Of a stretch of DNA of 64,000 nucleotides, positions 44,363-53,165 are shown piece by piece. The position numbers were made by a program, and so were the translations under genes. The notes under the pieces were generated by a model that was not told the DNA's origin, did no database searches, and saw only the letters and a program-made list of their open reading frames with translations. The number at the start of each line of letters is the position of its first letter. Within the stretch, counting starts at the first letter, position 1. Location of the stretch: assembly GCA_900115795.1 (NCBI GenBank), contig FOXT01000007.1, forward strand, positions 158,766 to 222,765, read 5' to 3'. The DNA is from Lachnospiraceae bacterium XBB1006 (lineage in GTDB: Bacteria; Bacillota; Clostridia; Lachnospirales; Lachnospiraceae).

Positions 44363-44433
44363 AATTTTCAATTTCCCTTCTTTCGTTATCTCAAAATCAT
44401 CTTTTTTCTTCTTGCTATCTTCTCTCAATATGT

Positions 44434-44462
44434 AGTATAGCACATAAATGTTTCACGTGAAA
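44434..44462 (-). promoter_or_regulatory. parA promoter overlapping parS
   Basis: On the minus strand TTTCAC (44457-44462) and TATACT (44434-44439) have a 17-base spacer. The -35 and part of the spacer are the parS site itself, so ParB bound there could block or modulate transcription. Confidence 0.55.
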
Positions 44463-44464
44463 CA
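44449..44464. promoter_or_regulatory. parS site 1
   Basis: TGTTTCACGTGAAACA is a perfect 16-base palindrome identical to the Bacillus parS consensus. It lies 85 bases upstream of the parA start. Confidence 0.97.
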
Positions 44465-44578
44465 TTTTTTTAAAACTAGTGTGTATAAATTTTGAAAAGC
44501 ACAACATATTGATTTCTATATTTTTAAAAACCACCAAATCTATCTTTGAAAATGTTTCACAAGAATAGTCACAAAAAA

Positions 44579-44594
44579 TGTTTCACGTGAAACA
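44579..44594. promoter_or_regulatory. parS site 2
   Basis: A second perfect copy of the same palindrome lies 130 bases from the first (start to start). Between them, at 44553-44560, is a half site (TGTTTCAC) followed by a degenerate second half. Confidence 0.97.
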
Positions 44595-44638
44595 ATACAT
44601 CATCTTGTATGGTAAAAAGTAAAGACTACAAGACGTTT

Positions 44639-44968
44639 TTATTTATTTTCTAATAGTTCAACCTCTATTATAGCAGACTTATACTGTTCAATTAATGAAC
44701 TTTCTTCGTCTATTTTATGTAAACAATCATTCATTTTTTCCCTGGCAAGACGCAATTCAGAGCGCAACTCAATAATCTTTTTTAAATCAACATTATCAGA
44801 TTGATAAGGCGAAAAAGAATCATCAAAATTACAAGCATTAGTAGAAAGAATATTAATAAATTTTTCAGTTTCTAAAATTTTAATCTTCCACTCACGTTGT
44901 TCATTCAAATATGAGTCAAGCAAGTTCAGATGAACTTGAAGTCTACTTTTCAAAAAATTCGAAACCAT
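44639..44968 (-). CDS. Small coiled-coil protein next to parS, unrecognised
   Basis: This 109-residue protein is almost wholly helical, with charged heptad-like stretches (about 1-35 and 65-105) and a short polar break between. It has one cysteine near residue 46 and one near 82. I recognise no family. A Shine-Dalgarno AAGGAG lies 11 bases before the ATG, which is acceptable. It is read toward the parS sites and parA, and is divergent from the hydrolase gene. Its placement beside parS makes a chromosome-organisation role tempting, but there is no sequence evidence for one. Confidence 0.55.
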   Translation of the reverse strand: MVSNFLKSRLQVHLNLLDSYLNEQREWKIKILETEKFINILSTNACNFDDSFSPYQSDNVDLKKIIELRSELRLAREKMNDCLHKIDEESSLIEQYKSAIIEVELLENK

Positions 44969-45012
44969 ATCTATCCTACTCCTTAATAAACAAAACTTTT
45001 AAAATAAAATGT

Positions 45013-45041
45013 TTGTAAGAATATTCCAATTGAATTATAAT
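45013..45041 (+). promoter_or_regulatory. Promoter of the origin-proximal hydrolase gene
   Basis: TTGTAA (45013-45018) and TATAAT (45036-45041) have a 17-base spacer, about 30 bases before the ATG. Confidence 0.6.
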
Positions 45042-45072
45042 AAACATAGATAAAAAAAGTGGAGGGTTTCAC

Positions 45073-46020
45073 ATGAAAAAAATTATAAAACACACAATTG
45101 CTCTAACATCACTAACTGTGGCTGGTTTACATCTTACCAACTGTATTATAGAAGAAAAAGCGACACAAAAAAGAATTCTTACAACAAGAAACGGTCACTA
45201 CTTTTCATGGAAATACGGAGATATTTTCTATACAAAACAAGGAAAAGGATCTCCTGTATTACTAATACATAACTTAACGCCAGACAGTTCATCCTTTGAA
45301 TGGAATAAACTTATATTACAATTATCAAAAAAACATACTGTTTATGCCATTGATTTACTAGGATGTGGACGGTCAGACAAACCACAAATAATTTATACAA
45401 ATTATATCTATGTCCAACTTGTAAAAGATTTTATATCAAAAGTCATTAAGAGAAAAACAGATGTTATAGCATCTGGTCAATCAACAACATTTTCCTTAAT
45501 GGCCAATGTACTTAATACTGATATAATCAATAAACTTGTTTTTATTAATCCAAAGAGCATATACGAAAATAATAACATTGGAAATAAAAATAGTAATATT
45601 TTCAATATTATAATGAACATGCCTGTATTAGGAACATACCTTTATAATATCCTCATGCGAAAAGACTATATTGAAAATCAATGCAATAAGGATTATTGTG
45701 GAAAAGAATACTACATCACACAGGATATGATTGATGCATATTATGAAAGTGCTCATTTAAAACATAGCAAAGGTCGTTATCTATTTGCAAGCATATACAA
45801 CAATTACACCAATGTAAATATAAAAAAAGCAATTACAAATTTAAAAAATCCACTTCTTCTCATTCAAAGTGAGGAACGTGAAACATCAGAGAATATTTTT
45901 GATGAATATCTAAAGCTAAATGAAGAAATTCAAACAAAAATAATCACAAACACAAACTGTTTACCGCATATTGAAGCTTCAAGAAGAACATGCGATTACA
46001 TTGAATCATTTCTAAAATAA
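45073..46020 (+). CDS. Alpha/beta hydrolase with N-terminal membrane anchor
   Basis: This 315-residue protein has a short hydrophobic N terminus (about 6-26) and an alpha/beta hydrolase fold. VLLIHNLTPDSSSFEW is the oxyanion region, AIDLLGCGRSDKP is typical of the epoxide-hydrolase/lipase-like group, and ASGQST holds the likely nucleophile Ser (GxSxx form). The last His may be in CLPHIEAS. Substrate unknown. GGAGGG precedes the ATG. It is AT-rich, lies against the local gene direction between rsmG and parA, and so may be a later arrival. Confidence 0.8.
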   Translation: MKKIIKHTIALTSLTVAGLHLTNCIIEEKATQKRILTTRNGHYFSWKYGDIFYTKQGKGSPVLLIHNLTPDSSSFEWNKLILQLSKKHTVYAIDLLGCGRSDKPQIIYTNYIYVQLVKDFISKVIKRKTDVIASGQSTTFSLMANVLNTDIINKLVFINPKSIYENNNIGNKNSNIFNIIMNMPVLGTYLYNILMRKDYIENQCNKDYCGKEYYITQDMIDAYYESAHLKHSKGRYLFASIYNNYTNVNIKKAITNLKNPLLLIQSEERETSENIFDEYLKLNEEIQTKIITNTNCLPHIEASRRTCDYIESFLK

Positions 46021-46022
46021 TA

Positions 46023-46739
46023 CTATAATGGCTCTTTAGAAGGTACTCCGGCTTTACGAGGATACTTTTTAGGAGTCATTTTTTCTTTATCTATTTTAAT
46101 AAATGAACGTTCTATGGTAGTTCCTGGCAACGTAAGATAAGAAACAACCGGTTCCATACCACCCAATAATTCTATAGCAGAACAAGACGCAAGCAATTCT
46201 TCCTCAATGGAGCCGGATTTGTATGATATAAAAGAACCACCAATTTTTACAAGTGGTAAACAATATTCACTAAGGGTAGAAAGATTTGCAACAGCCCTGG
46301 ATACACAAACATCAAATTGCTCTCTATAGTCAATCATCCTACCAATATCTTCCGCTCTACCGTGGACAGTTTTAATATCTTCCAATTTTAAAGCATCAAT
46401 AACATCATTTAAAAACATTAACCTCTTATTTAAAGAATCCATTAATGTTAAATTTAAATGAGGAAATGCAATTTTTAAAGGAATACCGGGAAAACCTGCA
46501 CCGGTTCCCATATCCGCAATAGAAGAAATATCTTTTACACACACAACCTTATGTAAAAGCAGACTATCCACAAAATGTTTGTGGATAACCTCCTCCATAT
46601 CAGTAATAGCTGTTAAATTCATTACTTTATTTTTTTCAATAAGCATATCATAATATATAGAAAAATTTTCAAGCTGCTTATCTGATAAAATCAATCCAAT
46701 TTCTTTACATCGCTCAAATAATAAATCCGATTGAAACAT
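46023..46739 (-). CDS. rsmG: 16S rRNA (guanine527-N7)-methyltransferase RsmG
   Basis: This 238-residue SAM-dependent enzyme methylates G527 in the 530 loop of 16S rRNA; loss gives low-level streptomycin resistance. The SAM motif ADMGTGAGFPGIPLKI is near 72-87 and CVSRAVANLSTL is the family's catalytic block. Length is normal. It starts two bases after the mnmG stop codon and ends 2 bases from the convergent hydrolase gene. Confidence 0.96.
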   Translation of the reverse strand: MFQSDLLFERCKEIGLILSDKQLENFSIYYDMLIEKNKVMNLTAITDMEEVIHKHFVDSLLLHKVVCVKDISSIADMGTGAGFPGIPLKIAFPHLNLTLMDSLNKRLMFLNDVIDALKLEDIKTVHGRAEDIGRMIDYREQFDVCVSRAVANLSTLSEYCLPLVKIGGSFISYKSGSIEEELLASCSAIELLGGMEPVVSYLTLPGTTIERSFIKIDKEKMTPKKYPRKAGVPSKEPL

Positions 46740-46741
46740 GA

Positions 46742-48643
46742 TTACGTATCCTTTCTTTGACGATAATATTGCTCTAAAAAAATAAGCATAACAGAAATAT
46801 CAGCAGGCGAAACACCGGATATACGTGAAGCCTGGCCAATAGAAAACGGTTGCAACTTATTCAGCTTTTGAACGGCCTCAGTGCGTAAGCTTGGAATAAT
46901 ACTATAATCAAAATTTTGAGGCAATCTTTTATTTTCAAGCTTTTTAAAATCATTAACCTGTTTTAATTGTCTGGAAATATAACCATCATATTTAACAAGA
47001 ATATTTACTTGCTCAATTACTTCTCTATGAAGTTTTGGACGTTCAGGATCGATAGGGGCCAAATCTTCATATTTCAACTCAGGCCTGCGAATAAGCTCAG
47101 CTAAAGTTGTAGCTGTTTTTAAAGGTGTAGAATGAAAAGATTCTAATAAATGCTGGACATCAGCTCGCGAGCCGACAACAACATTAGAAATACGCTTAAT
47201 CTCCTCTTCTATCATTTTTTCTTTTTTACAAACCCATTGATATCGTTCTTCAGAAATCAATCCAATTTCGTAACCAATTTTTGATAATCGCAAATCAGCA
47301 TTATCCTGTCTTAAAATCAAACGGTATTCAGCGCGAGATGTCATCATACGATAAGGCTCATGTGTCTCTTTTGTTACAAGGTCGTCAATTAAAACACCAA
47401 TATATGCTTGCGAACGGTCTAAAATAATAGGATCAAGGCCTTTTACCATACGTGCAGCATTAATACCTGCAAGCAAACCTTGACAAGCAGCCTCTTCGTA
47501 ACCTGAACTTCCATTAAATTGTCCACCACTAAATAGTCCATGAATTGATTTAAATTCCAAACTTGGCAAAAGTTGATTTGGATTAATACAGTCATATTCG
47601 ATGGCATAAGCATTACGAACAATATTGGCATGCTCCAATCCTGGAACAGAACGGTACATCTCATATTGAACATCTTCAGGCAAAGAGGAAGACATTCCTC
47701 CAATATACATTTCATTCGTATGATTACCTTCCGGTTCAATAAAAACCTGATGACGGTTTTTATCAGCAAAACGTACAACCTTATCTTCTATTGAAGGACA
47801 ATATCTTGGACCAGTACCTTCAATCACTCCAGAAAACATCGGAGAACGATCAAGATTATTTCTAATAATTTCATGTGTTTTCTCATTCGTATATGTCAAC
47901 CAACAAGAAGCCTGCTCAATCTGAATATCATCAGGATTGGTGGTAAAAGAGAAAGGAACAATATAGTCATCCCCAAACTGCTCTTCCATTTTTGAAAAAT
48001 CAATACTTCGTTTATCAATTCTAGCAGGTGTTCCTGTTTTAAACCGGTAAAGTTCAATTCCATGTGCACGTAATGAATCAGAAAGTGATAAAGCACTACG
48101 TAAACCATTTGGCCCGGTATGTTCAATAACATCACCATATAAACAACGCGAATTTAAATAAGTACCGGTACAAAGCACAACAGCCTTACTATGGTAAACA
48201 GCACCTGAGAAAACTTTAACACCAACTACACTATCATCCTCAATAAGTAACTCAGTAACCTCTGCTTGTCGAATGGTTAAATGATCCGTATGTTCCAATG
48301 TTTGTCTCATGCGATTGCTATAAGCATTTTTGTCCGCCTGGGCACGCAAAGAATGAACAGCCGGACCTTTTGACTTATTTAACATTTTTGATTGAATAAA
48401 GGTATGATCAATATTTATACCCATTTCTCCACCTAAAGCATCAATTTCCTTAACAAGATGCCCTTTTGAACTACCACCAATGTTAGGATTACACGGCATC
48501 ATCGCTATACTTTCAATACTTACGGTAAAAATAATTGTATTTAAACCCAATCTTGCACAAGCCAAAGCAGCTTCACAACCGGCATGGCCGGCACCTACAA
48601 CAATAACATCATATGTTTCTTCAATTACTTTATTAGTATTCAT
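46742..48643 (-). CDS. mnmG: tRNA uridine-5-carboxymethylaminomethyl modification enzyme MnmG
   Basis: This 633-residue FAD protein works with MnmE to add carboxymethylaminomethyl to the wobble uridine of tRNAs. FAD binding is at [14 protein letters not shown] near 14-27. The family signatures [11 protein letters not shown] and [18 protein letters not shown] are present, and the C-terminal tRNA-binding domain has [14 protein letters not shown]. Length is normal. It follows mnmE by 14 bases. Confidence 0.97.
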   Translation of the reverse strand: MNTNKVIEETYDVIVVGAGHAGCEAALACARLGLNTIIFTVSIESIAMMPCNPNIGGSSKGHLVKEIDALGGEMGINIDHTFIQSKMLNKSKGPAVHSLRAQADKNAYSNRMRQTLEHTDHLTIRQAEVTELLIEDDSVVGVKVFSGAVYHSKAVVLCTGTYLNSRCLYGDVIEHTGPNGLRSALSLSDSLRAHGIELYRFKTGTPARIDKRSIDFSKMEEQFGDDYIVPFSFTTNPDDIQIEQASCWLTYTNEKTHEIIRNNLDRSPMFSGVIEGTGPRYCPSIEDKVVRFADKNRHQVFIEPEGNHTNEMYIGGMSSSLPEDVQYEMYRSVPGLEHANIVRNAYAIEYDCINPNQLLPSLEFKSIHGLFSGGQFNGSSGYEEAACQGLLAGINAARMVKGLDPIILDRSQAYIGVLIDDLVTKETHEPYRMMTSRAEYRLILRQDNADLRLSKIGYEIGLISEERYQWVCKKEKMIEEEIKRISNVVVGSRADVQHLLESFHSTPLKTATTLAELIRRPELKYEDLAPIDPERPKLHREVIEQVNILVKYDGYISRQLKQVNDFKKLENKRLPQNFDYSIIPSLRTEAVQKLNKLQPFSIGQASRISGVSPADISVMLIFLEQYYRQRKDT

Positions 48644-48657
48644 ACTTCACATCCTAT

Positions 48658-50037
48658 CTATTTTCCCATACAAAACTTTGAAAAAATTTCATTAACCAAA
48701 TCCTCACCAACCGATTCACCGGTAATATTACCAAGTTCCGTATAAGCATTCATCAAATCAATAGAAAAAAAGTCTTCCGGCATTCCAAGCGCAATACTAT
48801 GCAATACTTGATTCAAACTATCTTTACAAGAAATCAAACAATCTTTTTGTCTTGCACTTGTAATAAATACTTCTTGATTAAATGATAATTCACCCTTAAA
48901 AAATATTTCTTTAACCAGTGAAATAAATTCCGGTAATCCCTCTTGATTTTTAGCAGAAATACATACTACAGGTTTATGAAGCTTTGCTTCTAAATCTTCT
49001 TTTGTAATAACCTCTGAAAGATCCATCTTATTAAGTAAAACAATAGTATTTTTATTATTTAATAAAGAAAATATTTCTTCATCATCTGAAGAAAAACCAG
49101 AGGTTGCATCAACTAAAAACAATACCAAATCTGCATTTTGTAGGTATTCTTTAGATTTAAGGACACCAATTTTTTCCACTTCATCATTCGTAGAGCGGAT
49201 TCCAGCTGTATCAACAATATTTAATGTAATTCCATCTAAAGAGATACTCTCAGATAAAGCATCTCTGGTTGTTCCGGCAATATCTGTAACAATAGCTCGA
49301 TCTTCACCAAGTAAAGCATTTAAAAAAGAAGATTTTCCTACATTGGGCTTTCCAACAATAACAGTTTGTATACCTTCTTTCATAATCTTACCATTATCAG
49401 CATTTTTTAAAAGTAAATTTATTTTATTGATAAATTCTTGTACCTTCAGTTCTAATTCAGCTGGATAAGTATCTAAGCTATAATGTTCCGGGTCATCTAA
49501 TGCACTTTCGATAAAAGCTACCTCGTGAAGAATTTCAGAGCGGATTTTTACTATCTTATCCTTTACAAAACCAGATAACTGTTTTAAAGAATTCTTCCGT
49601 GCAAACTCATTTGAAGAATGAATTAAATCAATAACTGATTCAGCCTGACTTAAATCCATTTTTCCATTTAAAAAAGCTCTCTTTGAAAATTCACCTGGCT
49701 CAGCAATCGAAGCACCGTATTTTATAACTGTTTCCAAAATTTTTTTCATAACAAGAACACCACCATGACAATCAATTTCAACCGTATCTTCACCAGTATA
49801 AGTATGCGGTGCCCTCATGGTGATAACTAAAACCTCATCTATAATATCATTATCATCCATGATATAACCATGCGTGACAATGTGGCTTTCAATTTTTTCA
49901 TTAAAAATAGCAGCTCCGTTTCTTTTCTTAAAGATTTTACGTATAATTACAAAAGAATCCGGTCCACTTAATCGAATAATTCCAACCCCTGAAGGGCTGA
50001 CGGCTGTTGCAATAGCTGCAATTGTTTTATATTCCAT
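48658..50037 (-). CDS. mnmE: tRNA modification GTPase MnmE
   Basis: This 459-residue GTPase is the partner of MnmG. An N-terminal tetrahydrofolate-binding domain (about 1-120), a helical domain and a G domain are present: GKPNVGKSSFLNALL, DIAGTTRD, DTAGIR and NKMD. The invariant C-terminal CxGK motif appears as CMGK at the very end. I prefer the ATG at 50037 (MEYKTIAAIAT) over one 4 codons upstream, because it fits the family start; both have weak ribosome binding sites. A 13-bp hairpin lies just upstream. Confidence 0.95.
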   Translation of the reverse strand: MEYKTIAAIATAVSPSGVGIIRLSGPDSFVIIRKIFKKRNGAAIFNEKIESHIVTHGYIMDDNDIIDEVLVITMRAPHTYTGEDTVEIDCHGGVLVMKKILETVIKYGASIAEPGEFSKRAFLNGKMDLSQAESVIDLIHSSNEFARKNSLKQLSGFVKDKIVKIRSEILHEVAFIESALDDPEHYSLDTYPAELELKVQEFINKINLLLKNADNGKIMKEGIQTVIVGKPNVGKSSFLNALLGEDRAIVTDIAGTTRDALSESISLDGITLNIVDTAGIRSTNDEVEKIGVLKSKEYLQNADLVLFLVDATSGFSSDDEEIFSLLNNKNTIVLLNKMDLSEVITKEDLEAKLHKPVVCISAKNQEGLPEFISLVKEIFFKGELSFNQEVFITSARQKDCLISCKDSLNQVLHSIALGMPEDFFSIDLMNAYTELGNITGESVGEDLVNEIFSKFCMGK

Positions 50038-50063
50038 AATAATACCCATTTAAAATTGATAAA

Positions 50064-50095
50064 TTACCCCGACAAACAAAACTTTGTCGGGGTAA
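50064..50095. other. Intercistronic hairpin between jag and mnmE
   Basis: A 13-bp perfect stem (TTACCCCGACAAA and its complement) has a 6-base loop and lies 26 bases before the mnmE start. Neither side has a strong T run, so it may be a partial terminator, processing site or stabiliser within the operon. Confidence 0.65.
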
Positions 50096-50113
50096 AAACT
50101 TATTTCAACAATC

Positions 50114-50734
50114 TTATCTCTTTAATGTAACAACAACATGTCTGAATGGTTCTTCCCCTTCACTATGAGTAGTTACAAAGCGATCATGCTGCAAAGCAGA
50201 ATGAATAACTCGTCTTTCAAAAGGATTCATTGGCTCTAAAGAAACTGCTTTTTTTGTTCTTTTAACTTTAAATGCAATATTCTTAGCCAGATTTTCCAAA
50301 GTATCTTTTCTTCTCTTGCGATAATCTTCCGTATCAATCTTAACTTTAAGGTATTCTTCAGAATCCTTATTAATAGCAAGATTTGTAAGATACTGTAAGG
50401 AATCTAATGTCTGACCACGCTTACCAATTAAGATACCCATATCATCACCGAAAAGTTCAACACAATAAGTAGAATCATTTTCTTTATTAATTTCTGTTCG
50501 AACAGTTAATCCCATTGCAGAAGTAACTTTAGAAATAAAATCACGAATACCATCTTCTGGTGTAAATTTTAACTTTGCACGAATTACAGCATTTTTATTA
50601 CCAAAACCTAAAAATCCGGTACTTCCTTTTTCAATTACTTCATATTCTATGCAATCAGAAGTAGTTCCGAAGCTAACTAATGCCTCAGTAATTGCATCAT
50701 CAACTGTTTTTCCACTAAATTCTTTAAATTCCAT
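50114..50734 (-). CDS. khpB: RNA-binding protein Jag (KhpB)
   Basis: This 206-residue protein has a Jag N-terminal domain (about 1-55, with STGFLGFGNKNAVIR), a KH domain (about 75-145, with GDDMGILIGKRGQTLDSL) and an R3H domain (about 146-206, with ERRVIHSALQ). It binds RNA, usually with KhpA, and affects cell-division and elongation regulators in streptococci. It lies 15 bases after yidC, the usual place. Confidence 0.94.
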   Translation of the reverse strand: MEFKEFSGKTVDDAITEALVSFGTTSDCIEYEVIEKGSTGFLGFGNKNAVIRAKLKFTPEDGIRDFISKVTSAMGLTVRTEINKENDSTYCVELFGDDMGILIGKRGQTLDSLQYLTNLAINKDSEEYLKVKIDTEDYRKRRKDTLENLAKNIAFKVKRTKKAVSLEPMNPFERRVIHSALQHDRFVTTHSEGEEPFRHVVVTLKR

Positions 50735-50748
50735 TTCAAAACAACCCC

Positions 50749-52002
50749 CTAATTATTCCTTTTATTATAGTCATTTACCAAGTTAGCTTTACTAGCCATG
50801 GAACCTGGTTTAGCATTACGTTTTAATTCTTCTGTTCTAGAAAGTTCTTTTTCAATTTCTTCAGGAGAAGTGATATTCTTAGTCTTTAATTTTCCATTTT
50901 GAGAAATAGCATTTTGCATGTAACCTTCACGTTTAGCACGCTTAGCCTCAGCCTTTTCACGATTATCTTCAATAATTTTATCGAAGTCCATTTTGTCAAA
51001 ATGCTTATTCAAGAAGAACTGTTGAACACTTCTGACAACAGCACCGGCCGTCCAATAAATACCAAGACCAATTGGAGAAGTAAATACTAAAACTACAGAG
51101 AATAAAGGCATGAACATATTCATTGCTTTCATCTGCTGCATGGCCGGATTATCTTTCATAGCATCACCCTGTGCTGACATTGATAATTTCATACTCAACC
51201 ACTGAGTTAAACCAGAAAGAATTGGTAATAATAAAGCAAAAAATACCAACAGTATACGCCCATTTGACATATACAGCTTAATGGATTCAAAAGGGGACCA
51301 GGAAATATCTAATCCCAAAAAATTATTCAATCCATGCAATGATTTCTGCAATGCAGTAATACTATCAGAAAATGCCGGGAAAGCTTTTTTAAATGAAACC
51401 CAACCATTTTCTGAAAACTTATAAATAATATCAATTACAGAATTGGCTGCCTGGCTATGTGTACCATCAAAATGAAGTTTTAAACGTTTAATACCTAACT
51501 CCTCAACAAGTTTTGTAAGTGTGGTATCATAACCGCTTACGCTCATAACTTTTGTAACAACATTCGTATAAACACTCTTAATTGATGGAACATAAGCCGG
51601 AACATTCATTACAACACGATACACAGCAATCATAATAGGAAACTGAATAAAGATTGGCAAACAACTTCCTGTAGGTGAAACTCCATACTTATCATATACT
51701 GCCTGAGTTTCTTCTCGCATCTTCAATGCACTAGCCTGATCTCTCTTGCCTTCATATTTCTTCTGAATCTTTTGAAGCTCAGGACTCATTTTACTATTTA
51801 ATTTCGAAAACTTCTGCTGTTTATATGTTAAAGGAAAAAGAATCATATAAACAAAAATGGTAAAAAGAATAATGGTAACACCGATATTCTCAATTCCAAT
51901 ATGACTTAGACCAATATAAATATAATTAATAAAAAAACCAATTATCTTCGCAATCGGCCCAAGAATCTTACCGTCGTCTTGCGTTAAAAGAATACTAATC
52001 AA
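50749..52002 (-). CDS. yidC: Membrane protein insertase YidC
   Basis: This 417-residue insertase helps proteins enter the membrane, alone or with SecYEG. It has an early hydrophobic segment, then the conserved core with YKQQKFSKLNSKMSPELQKIQ and SCLPIFIQFPIMIAVYRVV, and about five membrane helices. A long insert (about 160-220) lies between helices. The tail is Lys/Glu-rich, typical for ribosome contact. The start is probably TTG at 52002, 7 bases after AGGAGG; I see no better ATG. It has no lipoprotein lipobox. Confidence 0.94.
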   Translation of the reverse strand: MISILLTQDDGKILGPIAKIIGFFINYIYIGLSHIGIENIGVTIILFTIFVYMILFPLTYKQQKFSKLNSKMSPELQKIQKKYEGKRDQASALKMREETQAVYDKYGVSPTGSCLPIFIQFPIMIAVYRVVMNVPAYVPSIKSVYTNVVTKVMSVSGYDTTLTKLVEELGIKRLKLHFDGTHSQAANSVIDIIYKFSENGWVSFKKAFPAFSDSITALQKSLHGLNNFLGLDISWSPFESIKLYMSNGRILLVFFALLLPILSGLTQWLSMKLSMSAQGDAMKDNPAMQQMKAMNMFMPLFSVVLVFTSPIGLGIYWTAGAVVRSVQQFFLNKHFDKMDFDKIIEDNREKAEAKRAKREGYMQNAISQNGKLKTKNITSPEEIEKELSRTEELKRNAKPGSMASKANLVNDYNKRNN

Positions 52003-52018
52003 CGTAGAACCTCCTCAT

Positions 52019-52231
52019 TTAAGGTACAGGATCGTACCCTCCCTTTGAAAATGGATTGCAACGCAAAATTCTCCAAGTTGCCAACAAACCACCCTTTAAG
52101 GCACCATGCTTTTCTACAGCCTGCAAGGCATAGGTAGAACAAGTAGGATAATATGGGCATTTCACTGTTTTCATTGGAGACAAATATTTTCTATAGAATT
52201 TAATTCCAAAAATAAGTACTTTCTTAATCAT
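52019..52231 (-). CDS. yidD: Membrane protein insertion efficiency factor YidD
   Basis: This 70-residue protein carries [11 protein letters not shown] and [15 protein letters not shown], the YidD signature with its conserved cysteines, and ends in [12 protein letters not shown]. It assists YidC-dependent insertion. I chose the ATG at 52231, which overlaps the rnpA end by 8 bases; the longer frame lies within rnpA. Confidence 0.93.
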   Translation of the reverse strand: MIKKVLIFGIKFYRKYLSPMKTVKCPYYPTCSTYALQAVEKHGALKGGLLATWRILRCNPFSKGGYDPVP

Positions 52232-52577
52232 AATCCATCTTCTTATTAACAATTTTATGAAGATTAGCAACGTGTAATAGAGCACTCTCTATTTTTCTAA
52301 AATCAGCATCGGCAGCTGAAGTACGCGCTATGACCACAATGTCTAAACCACTATTAAACATCTCTTCATGTAGTCTATAACTCTCTTTAATTAACCTTTT
52401 TATTCGATGTCTTATAACACTATTTCCAACTTTTTTACTAACTTGAATACCAATCCTATTTTTGTCACTGTGATTATCTAAAACATACATAACAAGGTAA
52501 TGATTGGCATAAGACTTTCCCTTATTATATAGAACTCTAAATTCAACGTTTTTTCTCAGTGATAATGTAAAATGCAT
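52224..52577 (-). CDS. rnpA: Ribonuclease P protein component
   Basis: This 117-residue protein assists the catalytic RNA of RNase P in trimming tRNA 5' ends. It starts [20 protein letters not shown] and contains the RNR signature as [28 protein letters not shown] precedes the ATG at 52577. It lies between rpmH and yidD, the near-universal order. Confidence 0.96.
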   Translation of the reverse strand: MHFTLSLRKNVEFRVLYNKGKSYANHYLVMYVLDNHSDKNRIGIQVSKKVGNSVIRHRIKRLIKESYRLHEEMFNSGLDIVVIARTSAADADFRKIESALLHVANLHKIVNKKMDYD

Positions 52578-52600
52578 AATTCTCCTCTTAGAAGAAAAGA

Positions 52601-52616
52601 CCACAAAAAATGTGGC
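52601..52616 (-). other. Small hairpin between rpmH and rnpA
   Basis: CCACA and TGTGG form a short stem, followed by a T-rich stretch on the minus strand. It may partly terminate the abundant rpmH message before rnpA. Confidence 0.45.
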
Positions 52617-52751
52617 CTAAGCTGATAATTTTTTTCTTCCTTTTGCTCTTCTAGACTGTAATACTTTTCTTCCACCTGCAGTACTCATTCTTGCTCTGAA
52701 ACCATGTACTTTCGCTCTAGATCTTTTCTTTGGCTGAAATGTCATTTTCAT
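52617..52751 (-). CDS. rpmH: 50S ribosomal protein L34
   Basis: This short gene encodes 44 residues starting [18 protein letters not shown], followed by [20 protein letters not shown], the L34 signature. It is a basic protein of the large subunit. AGGAGG lies 9 bases before the ATG. It is the first gene of the leftward rpmH-rnpA-yidD-yidC-jag-mnmEG-rsmG cluster next to oriC. Confidence 0.97.
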   Translation of the reverse strand: MKMTFQPKKRSRAKVHGFRARMSTAGGRKVLQSRRAKGRKKLSA

Positions 52752-52793
52752 AAGATATCCACCTCCTTACGGTATTACAAAACATCAGTTTCA

Positions 52794-52821
52794 ATTATAC
52801 CAAGATTCCACATAAAGTCAA
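52794..52821 (-). promoter_or_regulatory. rpmH promoter
   Basis: On the minus strand TTGACT (52816-52821) and TATAAT (52794-52799) have a 16-base spacer. It fires leftward from the origin region. Confidence 0.75.
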
Positions 52822-52854
52822 GAAAAATCGTCATAATTTCGTTACTAAATTTAC

Positions 52855-52969
52855 CAATCCACAAGATATATCACTTATTAACACCTATCCACAAGATATG
52901 GATGTGTAAAAGTGAATAAAATTGTGGATAAATAAGTTATCAACATCTATCCACAATACCTGTTGATAA
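52855..52969. other. oriC part 1: DnaA-box cluster upstream of dnaA
   Basis: DnaA-box-like 9-mers occur at 52885-52893 (CTATCCACA), 52923-52931 (TGTGGATAA, perfect on the minus strand), 52937-52945 (TTATCAACA), 52947-52955 (CTATCCACA) and 52961-52969 (TGTTGATAA, minus), with a weaker one at 52855-52863. The density and alternating strands mark the upstream half of oriC. The gene-free stretch 52752-53165 otherwise holds the rpmH and dnaA promoters and AT-rich DNA. Confidence 0.88.
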
Positions 52970-53071
52970 TTATGTTCAAAATATAAACTCCTTATCTCTA
53001 TGGCTTTGTATTTTTTAATTTTAGACATTTTAGTATTTTTAATAACCCCCCTACCCTTATGCATAATAAAC

Positions 53072-53100
53072 TTGAAAAATGAGCCATTTTAGTATATGAT
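53072..53100 (+). promoter_or_regulatory. dnaA promoter
   Basis: TTGAAA (53072-53077) and TATGAT (53095-53100) have a 17-base spacer; a second -10-like TATAAT lies at 53111-53116. The DnaA boxes upstream would allow autoregulation. Confidence 0.55.
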
Positions 53101-53165
53101 AGTAAAGAGATATAATATGGTGAAGTATGAGTTTCTACCTATTAAATGTGGAAAGGTATGAATAA

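Noticed and set aside
45880-45896. Half parS (CGTGAAACA) inside the hydrolase gene
   Set aside because: Only one arm matches and the other half is unrelated, so chance is the better explanation.
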